Positions 37,690 through 48,265 of a stretch of 64,000 bases of DNA are shown in pieces; position 1 is the stretch's first letter; each line of letters starts with the position of its first letter. The notes under the pieces were generated by a model. It was not told the origin of the DNA and did not search any database. It was given only the letters and a program-made list of their open reading frames with translations. The position numbers were made by a program, and so were the translations under genes. Source of the stretch: Dioscorea cayenensis subsp. rotundata (Eukaryota > Streptophyta > Magnoliopsida > Dioscoreales > Dioscoreaceae); NCBI RefSeq assembly GCF_009730915.1, contig NC_052482.1:2294001-2358000 (forward strand), written 5' to 3'.

Positions 37690-37963
37690 TACAACAACTC
37701 TCTGCATGGAAACCTTACCACCTAAAATTTCCCAGTACTTCAATCACACCAAGATCTCAACCAGACAAGTACACAGGTCATTGACTTCCATGTCATCATC
37801 TCCCCCTCTCGGCTCTCGTACTCCTACTCCTGTTTGACTTATGATCTTCAAACTCCTAGTGCACTCTCACTTTATAAATAATCTATCCATCTCCATTTCT
37901 CTCTCACTTCATCCATTTGTCTTCTTTATCTATCTATCCATCTTTATATTTCTCAATCTCTTG
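37690..37963 (+). promoter_or_regulatory. SOT1 promoter/leader, shared with SOT2 and an orphan copy
   Basis: The segment with TCTCTGCATGGAAACCTTAC, CATTGACTTCCATGTCATC and the TATA box TTTATAAATA (37871-37880) recurs upstream of SOT2 (about 55080-55374) and, partly, at 47990-48145. The three copies point to tandem duplication of the whole gene unit. Confidence 0.8.
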
Positions 37964-38378
37964 ATGGCAAGCCCTACCAGATTATGCACCACCTTTTCTC
38001 CAAATGCTTTCGTTCACCAAGGAACCAACAAGACATTGAGAGATGAACAAATCTACAACTCCTATCAAAACCCCACCTCCCAGCTCACTGTCCACCATGA
38101 ATGGCCTGGCCTCTCTCACCACCATTCCTTCTGGATCATTGACCCCTTCATCCTCTCCAGCATGGCCATCCAATCCCACTTCCATCCTCGTCCTTCAGAC
38201 ATCCTTCTTGTCACCAATCCTAAATTTGGCACCACATGGTTAAAAGCTCTCTCCTACGCCACCCTCCACCGCCACTCCTTCTTTGACCACCCTCTTTTCA
38301 CCAACACTCCCCATCAATGTGTCCCTATGCTTGAACGTCTCTTCTCTCACCGCACCATCCCTAATCTTAGCGTTTTAC

Positions 38379-38566
38379 TGTTAGGTAAAGCAACTGTGTA
38401 TACAGCTGTCTATTCATCTTTATATATCTGTCATATTTGTATACTTGTGTTAGGCAATACAACTGTCTATCCATCTTTATATATCTGCCATACTTATATA
38501 CCTGTGTATATATATATATTCATGTGACCTTGTTTTGATTGATAATGATATCATCTAATTCTAACA
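38379..38566 (+). repeat. copia 5' LTR with internal 69-bp tandem duplication
   Basis: The first unit (38379-38447, TGTTAGGTAAAGCAAC...) is repeated from 38448 (TGTTAGGCAATACAAC...). Removing one unit leaves about 119 bp, close to the 114-bp 3' LTR. Confidence 0.85.
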
Positions 38567-41500
38567 TGGTATCAAGAGCCAAACCCTAATTTTTTTTCGA
38601 TGCCGTCGGCCGTGTCCCCCTTGCCGCATTCCTCCGCACGCTTGCTCTTCACCGCGCGCCCAAGTCTTCCCAGCGCACCTCGTCTCTTCTGTGTCTTCTC
38701 TCCACCGCGCGCTTTGTCTTGGGATCCGCGATCATCTCTCCCTACGCGGTGACCCTCATCGGTGCTTTCCCCGGCGCCCGATCTCCTCTTCCTTCTATGC
38801 TCGGTGATTCCCTTTTTCCTTGATGTTGGCTTTCATGGCCTCTTCCCAGGTCTCCTACCTTCAGAAGTCCGATGTGATGCATAATGACAAGAATTATAAG
38901 GCGTGGTCCTCCACCCTTCGTGTGCTCCTCCTAGGCCTTCATCTTTGGGGGTCATGTTGGCGGTACCCAACCCTGGCTCGGTTTCTTTTTATTGCGATCT
39001 CCAAAGGCTTCTCTCAGTCTATTGTTACCAGTGTGTCTTCCTCCCCATCCCAAGACTTGGTCAAGTGGAGTGAGGATGATTCTTCCACAATTGCTATCAT
39101 TTGTTAGTCATGCGAACTTCCTATTCGTTTGGCGATGCACTGATTTTCCTACGGCCAGGAGATGCGGGATCACTTGCATACACTTTATCTTCCCTCCATT
39201 CAGAGGCGTTGGCTACTCCTTGCTATAGACTCTTACGCCACTTACGGTGAGCTACTGTCCGAGGACTTTTCGCTACACTTAGTGATTTATGGTGTCGATA
39301 TGATGAGATAACCCCATCTCCTTCTCCGACATGTGCCCTGATGTCTTGCCATTGCTCAAGAGCCGTGACCATCTCCACATCTATGCGAGTTTCTCATGCG
39401 TCTTTGGCTTTGAGTTCGAGGCGATTCGTGCTCGGCTTCTCCACTCGGGTTACTCTTCCATTTGCTAGTGATACTTTTGGCTTATGTGCTTGCGAGGAGA
39501 CTCGTCTTGAGTCCTAGATATAGGGTCTACCACTGCTTTGCTCCACACTCTGTTCTTACTTTGCTCCTCGTGATTCCATTACCGACGCTTTGCTCCATTA
39601 TTGTCTCCGGTACCTCATTACATCGTCTACGAGTCTTGGTGATCCCGTCCCATCCTATTTCACAGACTTTCGGAATCGGGATGTAGTACACCACTGCGAC
39701 GGTCTATCTCGTGTCACTCTTTATCATGCTCGGGGTCACGTTACGTCTTTCGAGTGTTAGCCAAGCTCAGCGGCTTAGCGAGCGGCCATAACATGCGTTA
39801 TCGGCCCTCGTATTCGGCTTCTCCGATTGGCCCTCTGTCTACTGAGCAACTTCAGCAACTTGTCTAGCAGCTTTCCGAGTCAAGTTTCTCCATCCTCGGC
39901 CCCTGTCCTCCCTTAGGATAGCTCAGACACCTCCTCTCATCCATTGGTCACCTCCGTCCTTACAGGTATCTCTCCATCCTCTTGGTTGCTTGACTTTGGA
40001 GCTTCTTTTCATATGACCTATGATGCTACTCACATTCACTCCTCTCAGCCTATTTCCTCCGACCTTCGTGTCATAGTTGCTAATGGCACCACCTTTCCCG
40101 TCACCAGTCGTGGACCTTTACATACCACTCACTTCCACATTCCCGATGTTGCTTATGTACCCAAACTATCTATGAATCTTATCTCACTTGACCCCGACTT
40201 TCGCCTCCCTTAGTTACCTTGTTATTTTTTGATGAGTTTGGGTGTCGTGTGAGATTATCTTATAGGAAACCTCATTAGAGCTGGCCATCGCCATAATGGG
40301 GTGTATGTGCTCAATCACCTTTGTCTTCCATCATCCTTTTCGTTCCCGGCTGCCTCTATCTATAGTTTTCCCTTGGTTAGCTTCCACCAGTGGCATCATC
40401 GCCTTGGACATCCTAGTGGCTCTCGTCTGTCTTCTCTTATCCACCAGGGTGTATTAGGTCGTGTTTCAGTTGATCATTCTCATTCTTGTTCGGGTTGAAA
40501 GCTTGGCAAGCATGTCTGCAACTCCGTATTGTTCGAATGTGTCTGATCTATCTCTTCTTACTGAGTTAGTTCATTTACGATGTTTGGGGTCCCGTGCCTT
40601 TTTCTCCAAAGGCGGGCATCGTTATTATGTTATCTTTATTAATGATTTCTCTAGTTATACTTGGATCTATTTTATGCGTTCTCGTTCCGAGTTCTTTAAG
40701 ATTTATACTGCTTTCTCTACTATGGTATGCACCCAATTCTTTGCTTCCATTCGTACTTTCCATTCTAATTCAAAAGGGAGTATCTTTCTCACAAACTTCA
40801 TGATCTTCTTGCCTCCCATGGCACTCTTCCTTAGCTTTCTGTCATGGTGCTCATGCTTAAAATAGCACGCTGCGGAGAGGAAACAACGTCATGTCATTGA
40901 GACTGCTCATACCCTTCTTATTGCCTCCCATGTTCCATCCCACTTCTGGGCTGAGGCTATCTCTACTGCTATTTATCTTATCAACATTCAACCCTCCTAT
41001 TTTCTTAAGGGTCCCGACCAGAGTGTCTTTTCTTTAACCCTCCACGATATGCTCACCTATGTGTGTTTGGTTGCCTATGTTATGTCATTCTTTTGCCTCT
41101 TGAGCGGACTAAACTCTCTGCTCAGTTTGTTCCTTATGTCTTCCTTGGTTATTGTCCTGACCACAAGGGCTATTAGTGTTACGATCCTGCCGTGGGTCGC
41201 ATTCGTATCTCGCGTGATGTTACATTTGTCAAGGATCGTCCTTTCTTTGTTCCTTCTACTTCTTCATCTACTCACTCCTCCACTACATTGGTTGATGTCT
41301 AGTTTTTACCGTGTCACTACCACTTGCTTTACCACCTCTGTGCTACCCACACCATCTCTCCCTTCTGACTCTTCTTGTGTCTCGCCCATCCTCTCTCCAC
41401 CTTCATCTCCATTGTCATTGATCTTCTGTCCGGGTTCCTATCCAAGCTCTTCCATATCACTATGTTGCATCCCTCTCGCCCTCCTCTTGGGCATTCACCC

Positions 41501-43204
41501 CGGTGTCTTAGGCTTCCTCTAGCGAGGTGTCTAGTGGATGATCCTCCCTACATGTCGCTATCCCACTTCGAGATCGCCATCCCCGACCGCCTCGACCTTG
41601 CTTCTCGACTACTTGATCTCACCACTCCCTCCTTCCAGTGGCCCACCAGAGCCGCTTCATCCGGTGAGGGTCGTTCGGACACACGAGTGGTAGGGCTGCT
41701 ATGAAACTGAGTTGGAGGCTCTTGAGCGCACTTCTATATGGGATTTGGTTTCCTTTTCTCCTAATGCGGTTCCTATTACTTGCAAGTGGGTCTATAAGGT
41801 CAAGACTCACTTTAATGGTTACGTGGAATGGTACAAAGGCTTGTCTTGTGGTTTGTGGTTTTCAACAGGAACAGGGCCGTGATTATGATGAGACTTTTGC
41901 TCCAGTGGCTCATATGATTGCCATTCGAGCTCTTATTTGCTCATTCTTTCGCTATTCGCCGATGGTCTCTTTTAGCTTGGCGTGAAGAATGCTTTTCTTC
42001 ACGGGGACCTTCAGTAGGAGGTGTACATGCTTCCTCCCACTGGCCTCTCCTCTCCTTCTAGCCTTGTCTACCACCCTGATGCCGCCTACAGTGGTCTCAA
42101 GCAGGCTCCTCGGGCACGGGTTGCAGCGTTCGAGTTCACTGTGACAGATCTTTGGTTTTCGACCCTAGTTTGCATGATCCGACTTTGTTTGTGTACTTCT
42201 CCTCTCGTGGCTAGAACTCTTTTTGTTACTCTATATGGGACGATATGATTATCATCGGTGATGACCACCGCTCATGTAGAGTTTGTCAAGCATCACGCCT
42301 GGCAGTACTTTCAAATGACTGATCTTGGTCGTTTGAGTTATTTTTTGGGTATTGAGGCCACCTCTACTTCTGATGGTTTTCAGTTGTCCTAGTAGCATTA
42401 CACTTGTGATATTTTAGCTCGGTCCGCTCTCTCTGACTCTCGCATAGCAACCACTCCTATGGAGATTCATCTTGATTGCGTCTGATTAGGGAAACTCTCT
42501 TGTCCGATCCGATACGCTCTGATCACTTAGTTGAGAGTCGGTCTCATCTTACCATCACCCCGACTAGACATTGCTTATCTTTGTGCATGTTTTGAGTCGG
42601 TTTGTCGGTGCACCTACTGCATTCACTATGCTCATTTATTTGCGGCTTTTGCGCTATCTCCGAGGAGACTCCGTGTCGTGGGTCTCCCTTTTCTCCCATC
42701 TTGATTCTCTGACAAAGCGTGCATACTACGATGCTACTTGGGCTAGTGATTCATTTAATTGTTATTACATTCTTTGGGTTTTGTTTGTTCTTGGGTTCTT
42801 CTCTTATTGTCGGAAGTCCAAGAAGCAAAGCAGGTGTTTCTAGTCCAGACCGAGGGATGAGCCTCTCGCGCCATGGCCCTCTACTTGAGGAAATTGTTTT
42901 GTTACGTTTGCTCTTGCAAGATCTTGGTTTTGCCTTTCATGCTCCAATTCCCCTTTATTGCGACAACATCGATTGCTATTCGGATCACTTTGAATCCGTA
43001 AAGCATTCACTCTCAAAGCATATTGGTGTTGATGTTGTCTTTTGCGTGACCGATATAGCAAAGACATCATGATTCCCTAATTTGTTCCTTTTCGAGGGCC
43101 GACTTACTAATTTGTTCACCAAGTCTCAAAACACAGCGTAACATGATTTTTCTATTGTCCAAACTCTCGGTGTCTGATCTCCTTTGAGTTTGAGGGGGAA
43201 GGGG

Positions 43205-43318
43205 TGTTAGGTAATGCAATTGTATATCTGACTATATATACGCCATGCCCCATATGCGTGTATATACATATTCATGTAACCTTGCTCTGATTGATAACGA
43301 GATCATCTAATTCTAACA
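43205..43318 (+). repeat. copia 3' LTR
   Basis: 114 bp, TGTTAGGTAATGCAAT...TCTAACA, preceded by a purine tract. Differs from the 5' LTR at many sites, which indicates an old insertion. Confidence 0.9.
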
Positions 43319-44095
43319 CTTACCATCTCCCACCATCTTTTCTACTCATTTACCTTTTCCTTTACCTAAGACTGCTCTCAGATGCCGCATTGTCTATCTC
43401 TTCCCTTAATCCCAAGGACATATTTGTATCAACATGGAAATTTAGTGAGAAGGCGAGGATTATCTTCAATGGTGGTGATAATAGTAAAGGCTTGGAGTTC
43501 AACAAGGCATTCCATTTGTTCTCAAAGGGAGGGCTCCTTATGGCCCTTTCGGGACCATATTCTAGGATATTAGAATGAGAGCTTGACTAGGCACTGAGAT
43601 GGTGTTGTTTTTGAAGTATCAGAGACATGATGGCTGATCAAGTGAATCATGTGAGAAAACTAGAGTGAGTTTATGGGGTTGCCCTTTCTTTGAGAATGAA
43701 GAGAGATGAAGTAGTGGAAGGCGGCATTGTCAAGCTTTGCAATTTTGACAATTTAAGCAACCTTGAAGTGAACAAGAATAATGATTTGAGCTACGAGGAG
43801 ATGAAGATATTTATGGTGCCATCATCTGTTTATTTCGGAAAAGGAAAGGTAGGGGATTGGGTGAATCATATGACCATGGAGATAGCGAAGGGTTGGATTC
43901 CATTACTAAGGGAAGCTGCATGGATCCGGGCTTAGTTTTGAGACTACTAGTATTAAAGCTTCCATGCATTCTTCGTGCTTCTCATGTTTAGGGGTTTCAT
44001 ACTCATATGTCACGTCTTCTCATGTGATAAAAAAGAAAAAGGGATCAATGTATCTCATAAGGCTTGGCCGAGGTTCAATACTTGTCATAAATTTA

Positions 44096-44406
44096 AGGTA
44101 TAATACCCGAATTAGTCCCTTTACTTTTCTCTCTCTTCCCTTTTGGTCTCTCTACTCAGAAATGCACCCCACTAATCTCTCTACTCTTAAAAATGACCCA
44201 ATTTAGTCCTTTTACCCTTAACCTCTTCTCATTTAGTCCCTCTACTCTTGAAAAATACAACCAATAATTAGCCTATTTTTAGAGTGGAAGGGACTAAGTA
44301 GAGAACTCATTCAAAAAGTTGAGGGACTACTTGGGAGCATTTCTGAGTAAAGGGACCAAAAAAGAAGAGAGAGGAAATTAAAGGGACAAATTCGGGTATT
44401 ATACCT
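44096..44406. mobile_element. 311-bp MITE with long terminal inverted repeats (copy 1)
   Basis: Begins AGGTATAATACCCGAATTAG and ends with the inverse (AATTCGGGTATTATACCT). The arms pair over roughly 75-80 bases each (including CTACTCAGAAATGC and GCATTTCTGAGTAAAGGG), so the single strand can fold into a long hairpin. No coding capacity. A related copy lies at 54719-55036. Confidence 0.85.
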
Positions 44407-45600
44407 GAATTTAAATCCCCACTCATAAATAATTAAATGCCTATTGTTATGTTTTATTTAACTACTCATGTATTAATTGCCGTAACTTTGTTTTGTGGTT
44501 GGTTGTGTTTGTAGTTTAATTAGCTGACTAGAGAATGAGATCAAAGAAAGTATAGAAGAGAAAATAAACACTTAGTGGAGAAGCCAAAGGAATGGAGAAA
44601 GTAAACTACCATTTTTCTCGTTAATATCAAAGCAATATGTACTTATACTACTAGTCCACTAGAGCCCATGTGATTAAAGCAACAAAAGAATACATGCTAG
44701 AAAAGTAAACACAATATAAATTACTAACTAGACTGCATGGATTTCACTAGATAAGTCACTACACTGTTGATGTGCATTTACTGCAAGAAACATTGGTTGT
44801 AGCGACTCAAGTTGATAGCGAAATTCTGAGATCCGCCACTATTTTGGCATTAATCCAGAAAGTGCTATGAAAGTAAAATTATTGTCATTTTTTTAACAAT
44901 ATAAAACATGATATAAAAGAGAACTATGAATGCAACCACAGGGGGGCAGAGGCTCGGAGATTCACGACGGCGAAGAAGAGGCATCAATCTCCATGCGATG
45001 CAATCTCTGGTTCATCGTCTTTTTTTAGCCCTCGCTCTCCTCCACATCAACTCTCATGGCTCTTTTTCCAAGATTCTTCTCAGTAACTCTGAACCCCTTT
45101 TTGTTGGAATCCCTAAGATCATTTTTCTCTTTCTTACCAGTGCTCATCTGCCTTTTGATTTCCTCTAGCCCTACTTTTTTAGGTAGTCTACGATTTCTAT
45201 TTTTTGGGGTTTTTTGAGGTTTTTGCTTTGGGAATTTTTTGGTGTTTGGTAGAATGGTGAAATGGGGTAGTTCGCAATTTATGTTGATTTTTCTATGTCT
45301 CTCTCACGTTTCTTTCTTCTCGAGCTCGGATCTCTTTCTCCTGCTCTCTCGCATTGGAGCTATTCGATCATGTGATTCTAAGGTCTAGGGTTGATGCCAT
45401 GGTTGTCTACAAATGCCACAATGTATTCTCAGTTGATTCTAGTTTGAAAATGCGATGTTCAATTGGTTATCATTTGTTTCTTTCTTTGATTTCAGTCTTT
45501 GATTTGTAACTAACATGCCTATACCCAGTCTTCAATTGGTAACAGCGACAAATAAAAAAGTGGACCAAAATAAAGAATAAAGCCAGAAGATTGGGTATAG
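44407..45600. other. no confirmed gene; small signal-peptide-like ORF
   Basis: An 80-codon plus-strand ORF at 44926-45168 contains the hydrophobic stretch MQSLVHRLFLALALLHINSH, but no family is recognised and no downstream exon is apparent. The rest is unassigned. Confidence 0.35.
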
Positions 45601-46424
45601 TGCGACCCTAACTGCCATGCTATTGCTGTTGCTCCACCTTCATCGCTTGATGTATGAGTTCCTATAGAGTGTTGTAGGGGAACATCTCCACTTGATTAGC
45701 ATTTCACGGTTGAGACTGCTCAAGAATCTCGACATGTTTGCCTCAGCACTTTCTCGCATGTTGGTATGGATCATCAGCACCTCCACCTCCTTATAATATT
45801 CATCAACGGTTTTTATACCTTGAACAAGCCATTGTAGCATGTTATATATATCTCTTTGGAAGTGTGGTGGAATAAAGCGGTATCGCATAGCCTTCTTTAT
45901 AGCATCCCATGTGTGAATATAGCCATTACCCGCAAATATCCTGTCTTCCTATAATTGGTTCCACCATGTTAGTAGATAATCGGTAAATTCAAGAGATGTT
46001 AGGTTTACCCTTTTTTCATCGGAAAAATCATGGATCCTGAAAATTTGATCACACCTCGCCTCCCACTCCAAGTGAACTTTGGGATCCGCTTTGTCATTGA
46101 ATGGTGGGGAAGGCCTTCATCATTGTCATGGCTTGTAAATTGCCGATGTCCATAACCAACATAACCGGGGTCATGATGGTCATGACAGTCGTCAAACCCA
46201 CCTCAGGTTGGAACACGCTCGGCGAGGGCCCGGTCAGTAATCTCACGTAGGGTATCTTGCATGACCTTCTGTATCTCCTCCTGTATTGACATAATTGATT
46301 CTCACAGCTCACGCTGAAAGTGACTAACAAATGCATCATACTCTGCCTGTATAACCGGTGCATTTGTCTTGTGGTATGAACCAACAGGGTCATCATCATG
46401 ACAATTAGTTTCTGAACCTACCAT
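45600..46424 (-). pseudogene. Ty3/gypsy gag remnant
   Basis: From an ATG at 46424 (MVGSETN) the minus strand encodes, across several frame changes, a plant Ty3/gypsy capsid pattern: DPKVHLEWEARCDQIFR near 46070, then MRYRFIPPHFQRDIYNMLQ, GIKTVDEYYKEVEVLMI and MSRFLSSLNREM up to about 45690. The polyprotein stops after gag; no protease, RT or integrase follows, so the element is truncated on its 3' side near 45600. Confidence 0.8.
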
Positions 46425-46969
46425 GTTAGTGGATTTGAAGAAAAAAAAAGTATATATGTGAATTCACACTAATCTCACTCACCTCTTACTTACCAAAGCT
46501 CTTATGCCTTCTCGTCGGATCACAGTTATGCCAAGTGGTAGTTTTCCGTATGTGATTAAGTGATTGAACCGAAGGTTTCGAAAGAACTAGCTTGGGGTTT
46601 TTAGTGGAGTTTGATTGGCTAAACAAGAAGGGAATAGTACTGAAATCTAGTAAGTGCAAAACAAATAATAATTTGATGAGATATAATATCTAGATTGCTA
46701 GAAACTCTAATCCAAAATTTTTTTTGTAATGGCCTTTCTTGAACTTTCTTCCTTTCCTTTTGTTTTGTTTTGCTCTTTTTTTTGTGACCAACAACTAGGG
46801 GAATATGAACAGATTATAAATCTAAAATACAATACTCAAATAACGGTACTAATGCAAAGGTTAGGTAATTTTTGGTTATTTTTAGGTTTGTGGACTATGG
46901 GACTAAAAAAATTATGAAACAATTGAGATTGAATCAAAAGGTTAATATTGGAATAACGTATCCTACCAT

Positions 46970-47800
46970 GTCAACGAAAGCTTTGATATTAAATGATAGG
47001 CTCTAACTTGGTGAAGAAGAAGGAGATCTAAATGATGGCGCGATCTTTACAACATAGGATCTAGGTTGAGGGATATCTAGCTGCAAATAGCCAGGGATGG
47101 ATGCGATCCGTACGTTAGGGACTGACGATCCAAAACTTCAAGAACTCCAATCCCCTGTCCCAGAAGCGTAGAGCACGAATTAGGAAAAAGCCGAAACTTT
47201 CCTCTCACTTATCCGGGAGAACTCACAAGAACAATAATAGTAAGATAACTCTTATTTCGTGAATAATAATCAATGTTCTGCCTTTCAAAAAAGAAGGTAC
47301 AAGGCTATTTATAGCTGACTTAAACTTGGGATAGAAGAAAACTATCTTATTAAAATTGGCAAGGGAATCAATCTAAAAATAAAAAATAAAAATTTGCTAG
47401 GAAAACAATCTAAAATTAGGAAAATAAAATTGGTTAGAAAATCAATTTAAATATGGGAATAGTATTCCGTGGGTACTGTAGCATGTGAAGATGGCAGACA
47501 AATCTCTCCACTCTTAATCTTGGAATATTTGATTTCCTGGTTGATTGGGATTTGATTTTGTTTCCTTTCAGAAATTGGGTTGATTTAGGAAAGAAATATT
47601 TTGGGCTAATTTGTCATAAAAGGAAACCACATCTCCCTTTGTTTGCGTGGGGCCAGCAAAGATAGGCACATTTTTCTTCTTGGACGTGCATGTGAGTGTA
47701 AGGCCCACATATGGCGTAGCTCCAAATTTTTCTCTTTTGCTATCCTCTTGTTTGACTAAGTGCTGTAATTATGTCCTCACTTCCCAGTACACCTAAGTAT
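46970..47800 (-). repeat. gypsy 5' LTR (minus orientation), approximate bounds
   Basis: Upstream (minus-strand sense) of the gag ATG lies a PBS-like AATATCAAAGC near 46980 and, further on, a TATA element GCTATAAATAGCC (about 47302-47316). This is the layout of an LTR promoter feeding the gag remnant. Outer limits are estimated. Confidence 0.5.
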
Positions 47801-47989
47801 AATTAAAGGTACAGAAATTGGAAACACCACCATATCAATATAATTTAAAAATAAGCTTAAGTTCGTGTTCACCCTGCCTTTTGGATTAGTTTAGTACGAC
47901 TTTTGTGTAATTGGTCCTTGATATGCTTACTCTTCTATACCCGACTAAAAGTATTACTTTTCATAGGTTGTGTGGTTGGCATGGGCATG

Positions 47990-48145
47990 ATGTCCACATC
48001 AACCAGACAATTAAAAAGATCATTGACTTCCATGTCATCATCTCCTCCTTTCGGCTCTCGTACTCCTACCCCAATTTGACTAATGATCTTCCAACTCCTT
48101 GTGTACTCTCACTTATAAATAATCTATCCATCTGTATTTATAATA
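47990..48145 (+). pseudogene. orphan sulfotransferase promoter fragment
   Basis: Matches the region before SOT1 and SOT2: ATTGACTTCCATGTCATCAT, CTCTCGTACTCCTACC, GACTAATGATCTTCCAACTC and TTATAAATAATCTATCCATC. The match ends at about 48145 where an unrelated TGATAGGGACGCAAG sequence (LTR-like) begins. The gene body that should follow is missing, replaced by retroelement DNA. Confidence 0.8.
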
Positions 48146-48260
48146 GTCCATCTGATAGGGACGCAAGTGTATGTGTTGATCATGCAATAAAGTGCTAAAA
48201 AGTGAGATGTCGGTCCACATGGAAGAATGAGATTACTAGTACTAACCTTAGTTCTGAAAA
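48146..48260. repeat. LTR-like fragment
   Basis: Begins TGATAGGGACGCAAGTG, a phrase similar to the inverse of the end of the 15532-17290 block. Short and unresolved. Confidence 0.35.
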
Positions 48261-48265
48261 TTAAC

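Larger units (their letters stand above)
38379..43318 (+). mobile_element. Ty1/copia LTR retrotransposon, old and decayed, inside SOT1
   Basis: 5' LTR 38379-38566 and 3' LTR 43205-43318, both TGTTAGG...TCTAACA. PBS TGGTATCAAGAGCC (38567-38580) resembles the initiator-Met tRNA type; PPT GAGGGGGAAGGGG (43192-43204). Target duplication TTTAC/CTTAC (38374-38378, 43319-43323) with one mismatch. Copia order gag-PR-INT-RT-RNaseH: gag about 38824-39480; protease 39944-40190 (active site DFGAS in place of DSGAS); pre-integrase WHHRLGHPSGSRL near 40410; integrase 40590-41040; RT near 41720-42400 (GRDYDETFAPVAHM); RNase H 42690-43080. Many stops and frameshifts, so non-autonomous and non-coding now. Confidence 0.93.
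37964..43935 (+). pseudogene. cytosolic sulfotransferase pseudogene (SOT1), split by a copia element
   Basis: Plant soluble sulfotransferases move sulfate from PAPS to hydroxyl groups of hormones and secondary metabolites. The 5' part (37964-38378) starts MASPTRLCTTFSPN and includes DEQIYNSYQNPTSQL and the 5'-phosphosulfate loop as NPKFGTTWLKALSYATLHR, where the usual Ser of KSGTTW is Phe. The frame is interrupted at 38378 by a 4.9-kb retrotransposon. The 3' part (43319-43935) continues PSPTIFSTHLPF and the 3'-phosphate site LNPKDIFVSTWKF after a 1-nt gain. It then shows another frame change and in-frame stops (TAG in place of the conserved Trp of GYW, and TGA soon after), and ends with the family's GKGKVGDW motif. 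The gene is certainly dead. Its best relative is SOT2 downstream. Confidence 0.9.

Noticed and set aside
41049..41704. 157-aa and 109-aa Ser/Leu-rich ORFs
   Set aside because: Out-of-frame readings of the decayed copia polyprotein between integrase and RT.
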